From: Oscillospiraceae bacterium
Lineage (GTDB): Bacteria > Bacillota > Clostridia > Oscillospirales > CAG-272
Direction: 5' to 3'
Assembly (NCBI GenBank): GCA_015064555.1
Contig: SVRZ01000019.1
Span: 1 to 47,278 of the forward strand
DNA length: 47,278 nt
The position numbers and the translations under genes were made by a program. The notes below the pieces were generated by a model, which was given only the letters and a program-made list of their open reading frames with translations, had not been told where the DNA came from and searched no databases. Below, piece by piece: positions 1 to 9,677 of this stretch. The first letter of the stretch is position 1. The number at the start of each line of letters is the position of its first letter.

Positions 1-184
1 GGTTGGAATGTCGAACGCGGAGCGAAATAGCGTGTCCGTTTCCTATATCCTTAACGACGGTATACGAAAAATCTATTACCATATATATGGCAGATTCTCC
101 GTCCATCTCGGCGGTGGCGCTTATATCCGCATCGCTGAATTGACCGTTGTTGTAAAGCTTCTGCGGAACATATCCTACGGTGAA
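1..184. repeat. Copy A of a near-identical 184-bp block inside two lipoprotein genes
   Basis: This block matches 2072-2255 in the same orientation. The first 127 bases are identical, and I count about five mismatches over the whole length. It covers the start of the shared N-terminal domain and continues off the left edge, so the true length is unknown. Such identity between otherwise diverged paralogues suggests a recent duplication or gene conversion. Confidence 0.9.
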
Positions 185-319
185 ATTCGTTATATCCGCG
201 CAGGTGTAAGGAGAATAGCCGTTATCGTCCTTTTTGTTTTTGCAGGAGGACAGCAAGGTAAGTGTGAGAACGGCAATAAATACCGAGGCGATAAATATAT
301 GCCTTTTTGATCTTTTCAT
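1..319 (-). CDS. BspA-like LRR lipoprotein, N-terminal part (cut by window edge)
   Basis: Reading the minus strand from the ATG at 319 gives an uninterrupted frame to the left edge, so the gene continues outside the window. The visible 106 residues start with a lysine/arginine-rich head, a hydrophobic stretch and the lipobox LLSSC (Cys at about residue 26), so the product should be a membrane-anchored surface lipoprotein. After the Cys comes the non-LRR N-terminal domain shared with the paralogues to the right (motif ITNFTVGYVPQKLYNNGQF). The ATG is preceded by TTGGAG at suitable distance. Part of the gene is almost identical in DNA to the 540-residue paralogue. It is last in the run of five LRR lipoprotein copies. 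The LRR part is not visible and is inferred from the paralogues. Confidence 0.85.
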   Translation of the reverse strand, partial: MKRSKRHIFIASVFIAVLTLTLLSSCKNKKDDNGYSPYTCADITNFTVGYVPQKLYNNGQFSDADISATAEMDGESAIYMVIDFSYTVVKDIGNGHAISLRVRHSN

Positions 320-383
320 GAGAGTCTCCAATATTAAGAATTTTATTGATATCAGAAGCGGCTGTAGTATTTTTCAGCAGATA

Positions 384-747
384 TCAGAAGCGATTATAAT
401 ACTTGGTTGCGTTTATGATGGCATCGTTTTCATTTGAGTTGAACTTTGGATTTACCCAATCGTTCATGCTTCCGCCGTAATAAATGTCAGTGAGAGCGGT
501 ACGGCCGTAAAAGGCATACGAACCGGTCAACTCGAACGTTTCATAAATTGAGATGGTTTTGAGAGAAATTCGCGCCCGATGCGCCCGATGGAATATTCGA
601 TTGCGAGATGTTGGAGTCGCCTCCGTTATCATCAGTCTGACCGTTTTTATCTTTGCAGGATGATAAAAGCACGACAAAAATCACAAGTGTAATGAGTAAA
701 ATAGAAACAATTATTTGCTTTTTTGAGGTTTTTATAGAATTCTCCAA
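384..747 (-). pseudogene. Decayed BspA-like LRR lipoprotein gene
   Basis: The 5' part encodes a lipoprotein signal (QIIVSILLITLVIFVVLLSS followed by Cys). The 3' part, in another frame, encodes a terminal LRR unit and the family C-terminus (YYGGSMNDW, ending YYNRF). The two halves are joined after only about 55 codons, so the N-terminal domain and nearly all repeats are missing. The position aligned with the paralogues' ATG reads ATA after TTGGAGAATTCT, so the start codon is lost; the only in-frame alternative is a TTG lying within the old ribosome site. A 9-bp tandem duplication (GCGCCCGAT at 572-580 and 581-589) lies at the junction. The C-terminus resembles that of the 1473-residue paralogue, which suggests a common origin followed by deletion and frameshift. 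Confidence 0.85.
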
Positions 748-764
748 ATGTTTAACTTCGAAAA

Positions 765-2387
765 TTAATCTATATATTGATTGTAGTAGAATTTTGATAT
801 GACAAGATCTTCGTTATTTGAATCGATTACTATCTTGTACCATTCCTGCTCTGTGCCCTCGTAATAAACCTCTCTTAAGGCGGAGCAGCCGATAAATGCC
901 CAGACGCCGATATATGTAACACTCTTGGAAATTGATATCCAAGAAAGCTTAGAGCAATATTCGAAGGCTCTGCGGTCTATCCGTGTAATATTTTTTGGTA
1001 TGCTGATATGTTCAAGAGACGTACAGTTCGCAAAGGTGTAATCTCCGATTTTAGCAACTCCCGTGCCGATATTTATATTTGTCAGAGATGAGCATCTGTA
1101 ATATGCGTGATTTCCAAGGTAGGTAACGCTGTTCGGAATATCAGTTTCCTTCAGAGCCGTACATAAATAAAATGCATAATCGGAAATAACTGTAATACCG
1201 TCGGGAAGGGGGAGGTAGCTTAGATTTGTGGCATAGCTGAAGGCATACTCATCTATTTTTGTAACTGTTTGCGGAATATCAAATCTGATTTTGCCTTCTA
1301 CCGGGCAGTAGCGCATAAGAGTCGTGCAGTCTTTATTGTAAAGATGCCCGTCTATCGCGGTGAAGTGGCTGTTAGCATCGCCGACAGAGATTTTCTTGAT
1401 GCTCTTCAGTGATCCGAATATCTTTGATGGAGCATATTCGAGACTGTCGGGCAAAGAAATAGATTCCAGGAGCTCGCATTCATTAAACGTACCGTTTGCG
1501 ATTCCCACCGTTCCGTTTCTGATAACGGCTTCGGTGAGCTCTGTATCGCAATCTATCGCCCAACCGTCAACGTATGATATACCGTTTTCCTTGGTTATGA
1601 AGCTTCCGTAGAATGCATCTGCTTCTATCTCGGATATAAAATCTCCGAGAGTCAGCTTAGTGAGATTTGAGCTGTAAATAGCTTCCGACCTTATCCTCGT
1701 TATAGGCAGACCGTCCTTGTGTCGGTTCGGAATATTGATTTCGGAAAGCTCCTTGTTTATTGAAACCACCGAATATGATTTCCCGTCCGCATTAAGATCG
1801 TACGAAATATCGGCTCCGGGATTGCTAATGGTTTGGCGAAGAATGGTGTCGTTATTGTATAGAGATATTCCGTAGCTTCCCGTCAGCCATATATTCATAC
1901 CTACCTCGCCCTTTCTGACCGGCATAATACGAAAAACAACTCGCACCGATTCGGTCTCTCCTTTTTCAGCCGGCATGGAAAAGTCGGCTTTAAAGGTGGT
2001 ATTGGTGTTCTCGGCTGTTTCTTCGATAGATGATGTCGGGGCAGAATCTACCGTAAAGCCAAAACATTGTGGGTTGGAATGTCGAACGCGGAGCGAAATA
2101 GCGTGTCCGTTTCCTATATCCTTAACGACGGTATACGAAAAATCTATTACCATATATATGGCAGATTCTCCGTCCATCTCGGCGGTGGCGCTTATATCAG
2201 CATCGCTGAATTGACCGTTGTTGTAAAGCTGCTCAGGAACGTATCCTACGGTGAATGAGTTTATCTCTATGTCTTCTGTTCTTTTACCGGTATCCTCATT
2301 TCTATCCCCGCAGGATGACAGCAATGTAAATGCCAGCATTACAAGTATGAGCGAAGCAACAAACAGCTTCCTTTTTGATCTTTTCAT
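765..2387 (-). CDS. BspA-like LRR lipoprotein, 540 aa
   Basis: Probable surface lipoprotein. Residues 1-25 form a signal with lipobox LLSSC and lipid-modified Cys26. Residues about 40-190 are a non-LRR domain shared by the whole cluster (TVGYVPEQLYNNGQFSDADI, later VVFRIMPVRKGEV). From about residue 200 there are type-5 leucine-rich repeats of 23-24 residues, typified by AFYLCTALKETDIPNSVTYL. The protein ends with the cap YYEGTEQEW and a tyrosine-rich tail. AAGGAG six bases before the ATG supports the start. Members of this family in oral and gut bacteria bind host or polymer ligands; the ligand here cannot be read from sequence. It lies 34 nt after the 1473-residue gene and is probably co-transcribed with it. 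Confidence 0.88.
   Translation of the reverse strand: MKRSKRKLFVASLILVMLAFTLLSSCGDRNEDTGKRTEDIEINSFTVGYVPEQLYNNGQFSDADISATAEMDGESAIYMVIDFSYTVVKDIGNGHAISLRVRHSNPQCFGFTVDSAPTSSIEETAENTNTTFKADFSMPAEKGETESVRVVFRIMPVRKGEVGMNIWLTGSYGISLYNNDTILRQTISNPGADISYDLNADGKSYSVVSINKELSEINIPNRHKDGLPITRIRSEAIYSSNLTKLTLGDFISEIEADAFYGSFITKENGISYVDGWAIDCDTELTEAVIRNGTVGIANGTFNECELLESISLPDSLEYAPSKIFGSLKSIKKISVGDANSHFTAIDGHLYNKDCTTLMRYCPVEGKIRFDIPQTVTKIDEYAFSYATNLSYLPLPDGITVISDYAFYLCTALKETDIPNSVTYLGNHAYYRCSSLTNINIGTGVAKIGDYTFANCTSLEHISIPKNITRIDRRAFEYCSKLSWISISKSVTYIGVWAFIGCSALREVYYEGTEQEWYKIVIDSNNEDLVISKFYYNQYID
2072..2255. repeat. Copy B of the 184-bp near-identical block
   Basis: Partner of the block at the left edge of the window. 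The first 127 bases are identical, and the few differences cluster near the 3' end on the plus strand (for example AAGCTTCTGCGG against AAGCTGCTCAGG). The block encodes the segment from about residue 45 to 105 of the 540-residue lipoprotein. Confidence 0.9.
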
Positions 2388-2421
2388 AACAGACTCCTTG
2401 ATCTAAGGATTTTTATTGATA

Positions 2422-5400
2422 TCAGAAATGATTATAATATACTGTTGCGTTTATTATTGCATCGTTTTCCTTTGTGTTGATCTGCATCTTTTTCCAATCA
2501 TTCACGCTACCGCCGTAATAAACGGTATTAAGATCATCGCAATATGCGAAGGCATATGCACCGATGGACCCCAAGGATTCATGAATGAAGATGTATTTGA
2601 GTGAAATGCAATTATAGAAGGTGTACATACCGAGACTTTTAACACCTGCGGGAATGGTTATCTCCTGAAGTGACGAGCATTCCCGGAATGCCGCTTCTCC
2701 AATGTAGGTAACGGTGCTCGGAAGAACTATCTCATTCAGTGACGAGCATCCTCGGAATGCCGCTTCTCCGATGTAGGTAACTGTGCTCGGAAGAGCTATC
2801 TCCTTCAGTGATGAGCATCCCTCAAATGCCGATCTTTTAATATGGGTTACACCGTTTGGTACCGTAATACTTTCGATCCGGGCACAGCCGTAAAAGGCGG
2901 CGGAGCCGATAGAGGTAGTGCTGTCCGGAATGTCCATGCTTTTGAGCCATCTGCAGTTATAGAAAGCATAATCTCCTATCTCTGTGAGTCCCTCGGAGAA
3001 GGTTATGTTACTAAGGCCCTCGTATCCGTAAAAGACGTAATCGTTGAGCTTGGATATAGTTGTAGGAACGGTGACATTCGTTACACGGTTGCCGTGCAGG
3101 TTAAGATTATCTGCCGTTGATAAGGGATTGGAGAACGAATCAACAAAGTAAATACCGAGCCATTTTTCGATGGAGGTTATATTTACGTTGACCAGCTCGT
3201 CGCATTCAAAGAATGCCATGCTTCCTATGTAGGTAAGGCTATCGGGGATGGTAACGTCTGTAAGATACAGGCAGAAATAGAATGTATTGTCGGGAATTCG
3301 TGTAATATCATCGGGGATAGTGATGGAGGTCAGTCCGGAAGATGAGAATATACCGGTGCCGAGCTTTTCGAGGCCGTTCGGCAGGTTGATGCTCTTAAGT
3401 GACGAGCAGTAAGCGAATGCGCGCGTACCGATTTCGCTCAGGCTGCTTGCAAAGACTACTTCAGAAAGATTTTCGCATCCAAAGAAGGCGCAGTCGCCAA
3501 TTGCGGTAACGCCGTCCGAAAGCGTAATTTTCGTTACAGTATGGATCTCATAAAATGCATAAGGATAGATCTCATATGTGCTTCCGTTGCAGTCGCTTGG
3601 GAGAGTTACAACGCTGTCATTTCCCGTATAGTACAACAGATAGCTTTTGCTTCCGCTTATATAGAACAGATAATCACCGACATTATTTACTGTCACATCG
3701 GGATTGTTTATCTCCTTTGCATATTTTGCGATATATCCGTGATCGGTAGCTCCGGGAGTCAGATTCAGCTTGGAGTTGTTTGTTATCTTAACTAATCTGT
3801 AGCATTCCGAAAATGCGGTTTCGCGTATCTCGGTGAGAGTTTCCGGAATGGTTATCGATATAAGGCTTGCGCAGCCAAGGAATGCTCCCGTGTCTATAAC
3901 CTCGGCATCGGTGATAGTAACAGACACTAAGGAAGAGGGAACGGTAATGCCGTTTTTGAAATAATCGACCGCGCCGAAAATATAGCCGAAATGAGTGTTC
4001 TTTTCAGCATTCGGTGCTGAACCGATGAAGGGAATTGTCAGCTCGGTAAGGCCGGTGCATCCCTCTAAAGCTCCCTTGCCGATGGAGGTCAGAGAGGAGG
4101 GAAGAGTGAGATTCGTGATCGATGTGCAGTTTTTAAATGCTCCTGCATAGATAATATCGCCGCCCGTAACCGTTACGTGGTTGAGGGATGACGGGATATT
4201 CTTAGCGCCGGAGGATGAGGATATTCCGAATATACATCCGAAATAGGTGTCTTTTGTATTATTTATTCCTAAGCCTACAAATGGGATGGATATTGACTCA
4301 AGCGAAGAGCATTCGGCAAGCGCAGAGCTTCCGATTGTGGCAACACTGTCGGGAATTATGATCTCCTTAAGCTTATCAATCCCTTTGAAAGCCCGCATCT
4401 TTATTTGCTGAACGCCGCTTTCAATGCTTATATTAAGGATTCCTTTACAGTTTCCAAAGGCATCCTCTCCTATATAAGCAACGCTTCCGGGAACAGAAAC
4501 ACTTTCGATCGAAGTGCACTTGTAAAATGCATAGTCGCTTATATATGCGGTGCCGCTCGGGATAATGAGATCTGTCAGAAGCTCACCGTTAAGATAGAGT
4601 TTTTTGGCAAAATACAGCGGATTGGAATACGTGTCGGTGAAAATGATCTCGCACCAGGAGGAAAGATCATTTATCTCCACGCGCTGAAGATAGACTGAGT
4701 TTGCAAAGGCACACTCTCCGATCGCCGTGACCGCATCGGGGATCGTGACAGACACAATATTGAGATTCCCGGAGAATGCATAGTCATGTATTCTGTAGTC
4801 CTCGCCGTTATAGCTTTCGGGAAGAATAAGATCTACGTTATCGCCAACGTATCCGATAAGATAATTTTCATCCCCCGAATCAAAGAAGCGGTAGCCATCC
4901 CTGATTTCGATCAGACTCTCACCGGTGTGAACCAGCTTCGCATATGCGGCAACACCTCCGTAATCATCTCCTCCGGCTATAATTTTAAGGTCTGAGAGAT
5001 TTATGACCTCGATAAGACGCTTGCAGAGCAGAAAGGCATCACGATCGATAGAAACAACGTTTTTGGGGATAACGATGCTTGAAAGCATCATACATCCCGA
5101 AAATGCATGATCGCCTATAGCAGTCACGCCTTTCGGGATAACTATATTTTTAAGCTGCTCGCAACTGTCGAATGCATAGTCTCCGATGCTCGTTGCCTCG
5201 GGGGGGAGTATGATCTCTTCGAGGCTTGTACAATCGCTGAACGCATTGTTGGGTACCATACTTCCTTTTAAAACGGTTATGCTTTTTAAGGAGGGCGGAA
5301 GATATGAATTAATTTCCTGCGAATCGATCACAGTGAAGAAGTACCCGATACTATACGATGTGGCGTGTAGTTCATTCTCGCCTATGAAGGGTACTGTAAG

Positions 5401-6843
5401 CGAGGCGAGCGAGGCGCAGCCTCCGAGTATATTTTCCCCGATATGAGAAACGCTCTGCGGAATACTCAGTGAGGTAAGCGAGGTGCAGTTGTAAAAGGCG
5501 CCCTCACCTATATAGCCGACACTTGCGGGGATATTTATAGATCTGAGGTGGTCTATTCCGTCAATAGAATATTCTCCGATCCGTTCGGTAGAGTCGGAAA
5601 GCGTAAGCGTATCGCTCTTATCGCCCGATGCGTATCTTAAAAGAGTCTTGCCGTCCTTTGTGTAAAGGCTTCCTCCAACAGATGCGTATTCGGTGTTATC
5701 CTTGCTGACTGTAATCTCGGTGAGTGAAGAGCATCCGCCAAAAGCACTTTCGCCTATGTAAGTGACTGCCTTGGATAATGAGAATGAGGCGAGTGAAGAA
5801 CAGCCGAAAAATGCATTTTTTCCGATTGAATAAACGCTGTCAGGGACAGATACAAAGCTGAGGTTATCGCAATTTTCAAAAGCGCCTTCTGCGATTCCCA
5901 TAGTGTTTTTTCTGAGAGTGATATCGGTATACCCTCTTTCGGACCCTATTGCCCATTTATCAACGTAATAAACACCGTCTTCTAGAAAAGGGAGCTTTGT
6001 ACAGTCCTTGAACAGATTTTTCTGTAGGGTGGTGATATTCTTTCCTATCGTGAGCTTTGAGAGTGCGGTACAGCCATCAAAAGCATTATCTGCAATAGCC
6101 GTGACCGGCAGACCGTCATCCAGCTTGTCGGGGATAGTAGCCTCTCTCAATCCCGTCACCGCACGGACAAGGGTGTAGGATTTTCCGTCGGTGTTGATCT
6201 TATACACTAAAGTGGGATTTCCCGTATTTATGAGTTGGTCGATAGAGGTGGATCCGTATATTCTGTATACTTTTGTGGGATCCGATCTGTCGCCTGCCGT
6301 CAGGTTGAGAGAGAATGGAACCTCGCCTCCGCTGACGGGGAGCAATCTGAGAATAACTCTGACCGATTTCATAGCGCCCACCTCGGAGCGGAGAGAAAAT
6401 CTGGTGCTGAGTGTTGTTCCGTTCGTTTGTTCGTATTCCTCGGTGTCAGAGGTGGGAGCATCCTCGATGGTTATATCAAGGACACCTCTTCCCGGGAAGA
6501 AGGTATCAAAGCATATATATGAGCCGTCATCCATATCTTGCAGAAGCGTATAGGAAAAATCAACTATCATATAGCCGATCTCTCCGTTTTTGAATACAAT
6601 GTCCTGCGTTATATCGCTATCGCTGAATTCACCGTAATTATATTCCGATTCGGTGAGATAGCCTGCGCTGAATTCATTTATTTCAATATCGCTCTGATCT
6701 CTTAAGGTAGGCGCACCACCGGGATTGTTATCCGTGCTGTCGCCTCCGTCTTCGTTGTTTTTATCTTTACAAGATGAGAGGGTTAGAATGAGTGATGTGA
6801 TGAGCAAAATGACAACAAATATTTGCTTAAATGTCTTTTTCAT
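2422..6843 (-). CDS. Giant BspA-like LRR lipoprotein, 1473 aa
   Basis: Lipoprotein signal with LTLSSC (Cys25), an acidic/glycine linker, the shared N-terminal domain (about 45-210, motif INEFSAGYLTESEYNYGEFS), then a very long type-5 LRR solenoid to about residue 1430 and the cap VYYGGSVNDW. Three non-LRR modules recur between repeat blocks: a W-x-I-x-F...SNPL...LYLNG segment, a HFGYIFGA segment after IPFIG, and a segment ending YLIGYVGDN..LPESYNG before the next repeats. The solenoid is therefore a mosaic of duplicated cassettes. AAGGAG six bases before the ATG supports the start. It is separated by 37 nt from the upstream gene and 34 nt from the downstream gene. A surface adhesion or ligand-binding role is inferred from the family; no enzymatic motif was seen. 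Confidence 0.88.
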   Translation of the reverse strand: MKKTFKQIFVVILLITSLILTLSSCKDKNNEDGGDSTDNNPGGAPTLRDQSDIEINEFSAGYLTESEYNYGEFSDSDITQDIVFKNGEIGYMIVDFSYTLLQDMDDGSYICFDTFFPGRGVLDITIEDAPTSDTEEYEQTNGTTLSTRFSLRSEVGAMKSVRVILRLLPVSGGEVPFSLNLTAGDRSDPTKVYRIYGSTSIDQLINTGNPTLVYKINTDGKSYTLVRAVTGLREATIPDKLDDGLPVTAIADNAFDGCTALSKLTIGKNITTLQKNLFKDCTKLPFLEDGVYYVDKWAIGSERGYTDITLRKNTMGIAEGAFENCDNLSFVSVPDSVYSIGKNAFFGCSSLASFSLSKAVTYIGESAFGGCSSLTEITVSKDNTEYASVGGSLYTKDGKTLLRYASGDKSDTLTLSDSTERIGEYSIDGIDHLRSINIPASVGYIGEGAFYNCTSLTSLSIPQSVSHIGENILGGCASLASLTVPFIGENELHATSYSIGYFFTVIDSQEINSYLPPSLKSITVLKGSMVPNNAFSDCTSLEEIILPPEATSIGDYAFDSCEQLKNIVIPKGVTAIGDHAFSGCMMLSSIVIPKNVVSIDRDAFLLCKRLIEVINLSDLKIIAGGDDYGGVAAYAKLVHTGESLIEIRDGYRFFDSGDENYLIGYVGDNVDLILPESYNGEDYRIHDYAFSGNLNIVSVTIPDAVTAIGECAFANSVYLQRVEINDLSSWCEIIFTDTYSNPLYFAKKLYLNGELLTDLIIPSGTAYISDYAFYKCTSIESVSVPGSVAYIGEDAFGNCKGILNISIESGVQQIKMRAFKGIDKLKEIIIPDSVATIGSSALAECSSLESISIPFVGLGINNTKDTYFGCIFGISSSSGAKNIPSSLNHVTVTGGDIIYAGAFKNCTSITNLTLPSSLTSIGKGALEGCTGLTELTIPFIGSAPNAEKNTHFGYIFGAVDYFKNGITVPSSLVSVTITDAEVIDTGAFLGCASLISITIPETLTEIRETAFSECYRLVKITNNSKLNLTPGATDHGYIAKYAKEINNPDVTVNNVGDYLFYISGSKSYLLYYTGNDSVVTLPSDCNGSTYEIYPYAFYEIHTVTKITLSDGVTAIGDCAFFGCENLSEVVFASSLSEIGTRAFAYCSSLKSINLPNGLEKLGTGIFSSSGLTSITIPDDITRIPDNTFYFCLYLTDVTIPDSLTYIGSMAFFECDELVNVNITSIEKWLGIYFVDSFSNPLSTADNLNLHGNRVTNVTVPTTISKLNDYVFYGYEGLSNITFSEGLTEIGDYAFYNCRWLKSMDIPDSTTSIGSAAFYGCARIESITVPNGVTHIKRSAFEGCSSLKEIALPSTVTYIGEAAFRGCSSLNEIVLPSTVTYIGEAAFRECSSLQEITIPAGVKSLGMYTFYNCISLKYIFIHESLGSIGAYAFAYCDDLNTVYYGGSVNDWKKMQINTKENDAIINATVYYNHF

Positions 6844-6880
6844 CTGGATCTCCTTGGTTTATAGAAGTATTGTTGTCGGA

Positions 6881-9655
6881 TTATGTATAATGCTTGGTTG
6901 ATGCTACAAAAGACTCGTTCCAGGTGTCAACGGTATAATTGATTTCCGACTCCGTGCCCTCGAAATACACATCGCTAAGCGACTGACAGCCGTAGAAGGA
7001 GCCGTAGCCTATATCGGCAAGCGTTTTCGGAAGGGTGAGCTCGGTGAGGCTTGAGCAGTTTGCAAATGCATACATTTCAATGGATCGGAGACCGCTTCCC
7101 GCCTCTACCGATTTGAGCTTTGAGCAGCCGTTGAAGGCATAGCCGGGAATGACGGTTATACCATCTCCGAGTACAACGCCGGTGAGAGCCGTGCATCCCT
7201 CAAATGCACCGAGCCCGAGATATCTGACACTATCGGGTATAACTATTTCGGTAAGTGTCGAGCATCCCTTGAATGCGCCTCTGGCGATACTGACGAGCGT
7301 GCTTGGCAGTATCACCTGCTTGCCTGCGGATAAGGAATAAATTCCCAGAACCTCAAGGCTGTCCAAATGACTTGGAACGGTTATTACGTCCGAGATGGTC
7401 TTGCAGTCAACTATATAAGCACCGCCGTCGTATGCAACGTACGTAAAGTTTGGGTTTGTGAGAACAAGGTTGTGCTTGAAATTGACACCGGCGACCGAAT
7501 TGCTCCAATAGCTTTCCCATCCATCGGGCTTTGCCGCCGCTTCGCAGCAAACGTTCAGCGCTTTGCATCCGTAAAAGGCGTATTTGTATATCTCCTTGAC
7601 CGAGTAGGGAATTATTATCTCTGTAAGAGAGGTGCACTCATTGAATGCATATTTTTCAACGGTATAGAGATTTCTGCTTAGCACGGCATCCGTAAGAGAG
7701 CTGCATCCCGAGAATGTATATTCCTTGAGTGTTTCGACACGATCGGGGATTTTTATTGAGGCGAGCGAGGTGCATCCTTCGAATGCACGTGAGCCGACGG
7801 TTATTACCGCATCGGGAATTGCCAATTTCGAAAGAGAGGTGCATCCCTTGAATGCAGCATAGCCTATAGACGTGGCATCCGACGGGAGGACCAGGCTTTC
7901 AAGAGCGGTGCAATTCATAAAGAGCTCGTCGCTGATCGCTGTGATGCCGCTCGGTAATACCATCGCGGTAATAGAGGAGCATCCGCTGAATGCTCCCGGC
8001 TGCACTTCTGTAGCATTGTCCGAAAGCTCAATGCTTTTCAAGCCACTGCAGTTTTGGAAAAGATACATAGGAATAACCGTCAATTTATCGGGAAGCTTTA
8101 TGGCGGTAAGTGCCGTGCATTCCGAAAAAGCACACGTGCCGATATAAGAGACCGCATCTGAGATCGCTATTTCGGAAAGGGACTCGCAGCGCTCGAATGC
8201 GTAGTTTCCTATAGACGTGACCGACTGTGGGATCACTATGCTTTCCAGTGACGTGCATCCGGAGAAGAGATAGAAGGGAAGCGAGTTGACCGAGGCGGGG
8301 ATATTGATTTCGGTGAGAGCCGAGCAGTCCTTGAAGGCTCCGTAATCTATGTAGGTCACAGTATCGGGGATCTTTACGGATGTGATCTGTGCACAGCCTG
8401 CGAATGCATAGCTTTTAATGGCTGTCGTACCATTTAAAATGACCGTTTTCAGACCTTGCGGCAGGTGCTCTCGGTTGCTTTCATAGCTCTCCGCCCCGAA
8501 AATATAGCCGAAATGCGTGTTTTTCTCGGCATTTCCCGAGCCGATAACGGAGGTGGTGATGCGCTCGATCGAATCGCATTTATAGAATGCGGCTTTGCCT
8601 ACAGAAACGACCGATTCGGGAATATACACCTCGGTAAGAGAGGTTGCCGAGGCAAATGCAAGCTCTGCAATATGCGTAGTGCTGCCGTTTATTGTGAAGC
8701 TATTATCCGGTCTTGCCGGAGAATATCGGATCAGAGTCTTACCGTCCTTTGTATAAAGGCTTTCGTCTATAACCGTATAAGCGGTGTTTTCTCCATCCAC
8801 CTTTATTTCACAGAGCGAGGTGCAGTCCGAAAGCTCCGACTCGTTCTCGAAGCTTGTGATATTTTTTCCGATAGTCAGCCTTTCGAGCTCAGACCTGTTA
8901 TTAAATGCCCCGTTCAGAATACCGGTCACGGGAAGGTTGTCCTTCAATCTGTCGGGAATAACTATCTCGGAGCTCGTCTTGCTTACCGAATAAACAGAAT
9001 ATCCAAGGGCATCATCGTTTATTCTATAGGTAATATCGGAGTTTATCTTGGTGATGTTCGATTTTTGGCTTGTAGCTCCGCAGAGCTTGATATTGTCCGA
9101 GGCGGTAAGATCGAAGGTCAGCGAAACCGTGCCCGAGCCGAGCGGAAGAACACGGACGGCAACACGCATCGATTTTTGACTATCCTTTTTCTCGGGCATA
9201 GAAAATTCAGCAGTAAGGTAGATGCCCGAATTATTCTTCGTTTCCTTTATGGCGGAGGTCGGTGCCTCCTGTAGCGTTATGTCAATAATACCTCTTGCCT
9301 CGGAAACTGCTCCGAAGATTATGGATGCATCCTCGGGAATATCCTTCAATATCGTGTATGAGAAATCGATTATTGCGTAAACGCTTCCGCCCTTGTCGAG
9401 AGCGGCGGTATCTTCAATGCTTTCGTCCTCGAAATTACCCTCGTTATAGTTATCCTCGGTGAGATAGCCGACGGTGAAGCTGTCTATATTTATATCGTTC
9501 TCCTCGGGTGTTGTATTCTCCGGGATATCCCCCGTATCGTCGTCGTTCGAGGTATCGGAATCCCTGTTGCCGCACGAGGATAAGATCAGCGATGCACAGA
9601 TAAGAAGTGCCGCGAGGAGAAAACGGAAAAGAATATGTAATGATCTGTTCTGCAT
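6881..9655 (-). CDS. BspA-like LRR lipoprotein, 924 aa, first gene of the cluster
   Basis: The open frame extends upstream to 9718, but that part overlaps the structured RNA. The ATG at 9655 has AAAGGA nine bases before it and begins a classic lipoprotein signal (ALLICASLILSSC, Cys28 from this start). The shared N-terminal domain follows (INIDSFTVGYLTEDNYNEGN), then type-5 LRRs from about residue 215 to the end, with one HFGYIFGA cassette and one longer interruption near residue 700 (KPDGWESYWSNS). The C-terminal cap is YFEGTESEINYTVDTW. The start codon is only 22 nt from the T8 run that ends the tRNA-like RNA, too close for an independent promoter between them. Expression therefore probably depends on read-through of that RNA or on a promoter inside it. 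Confidence 0.88.
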   Translation of the reverse strand: MQNRSLHILFRFLLAALLICASLILSSCGNRDSDTSNDDDTGDIPENTTPEENDINIDSFTVGYLTEDNYNEGNFEDESIEDTAALDKGGSVYAIIDFSYTILKDIPEDASIIFGAVSEARGIIDITLQEAPTSAIKETKNNSGIYLTAEFSMPEKKDSQKSMRVAVRVLPLGSGTVSLTFDLTASDNIKLCGATSQKSNITKINSDITYRINDDALGYSVYSVSKTSSEIVIPDRLKDNLPVTGILNGAFNNRSELERLTIGKNITSFENESELSDCTSLCEIKVDGENTAYTVIDESLYTKDGKTLIRYSPARPDNSFTINGSTTHIAELAFASATSLTEVYIPESVVSVGKAAFYKCDSIERITTSVIGSGNAEKNTHFGYIFGAESYESNREHLPQGLKTVILNGTTAIKSYAFAGCAQITSVKIPDTVTYIDYGAFKDCSALTEINIPASVNSLPFYLFSGCTSLESIVIPQSVTSIGNYAFERCESLSEIAISDAVSYIGTCAFSECTALTAIKLPDKLTVIPMYLFQNCSGLKSIELSDNATEVQPGAFSGCSSITAMVLPSGITAISDELFMNCTALESLVLPSDATSIGYAAFKGCTSLSKLAIPDAVITVGSRAFEGCTSLASIKIPDRVETLKEYTFSGCSSLTDAVLSRNLYTVEKYAFNECTSLTEIIIPYSVKEIYKYAFYGCKALNVCCEAAAKPDGWESYWSNSVAGVNFKHNLVLTNPNFTYVAYDGGAYIVDCKTISDVITVPSHLDSLEVLGIYSLSAGKQVILPSTLVSIARGAFKGCSTLTEIVIPDSVRYLGLGAFEGCTALTGVVLGDGITVIPGYAFNGCSKLKSVEAGSGLRSIEMYAFANCSSLTELTLPKTLADIGYGSFYGCQSLSDVYFEGTESEINYTVDTWNESFVASTKHYT

Positions 9656-9677
9656 ATTTTTATGTCCTTTGAATTGC

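Noticed and set aside
541-747. A functional 68-residue lipoprotein starting with TTG
   Set aside because: The TTG lies inside the original ribosome site, has none of its own, and the alignment with paralogues shows a lost ATG plus deletion.
8456-9274. A 272-codon open frame antisense to the 924-residue lipoprotein gene
   Set aside because: It mirrors repeat-coding DNA, has no ribosome site or domain, and lies wholly inside a real gene.
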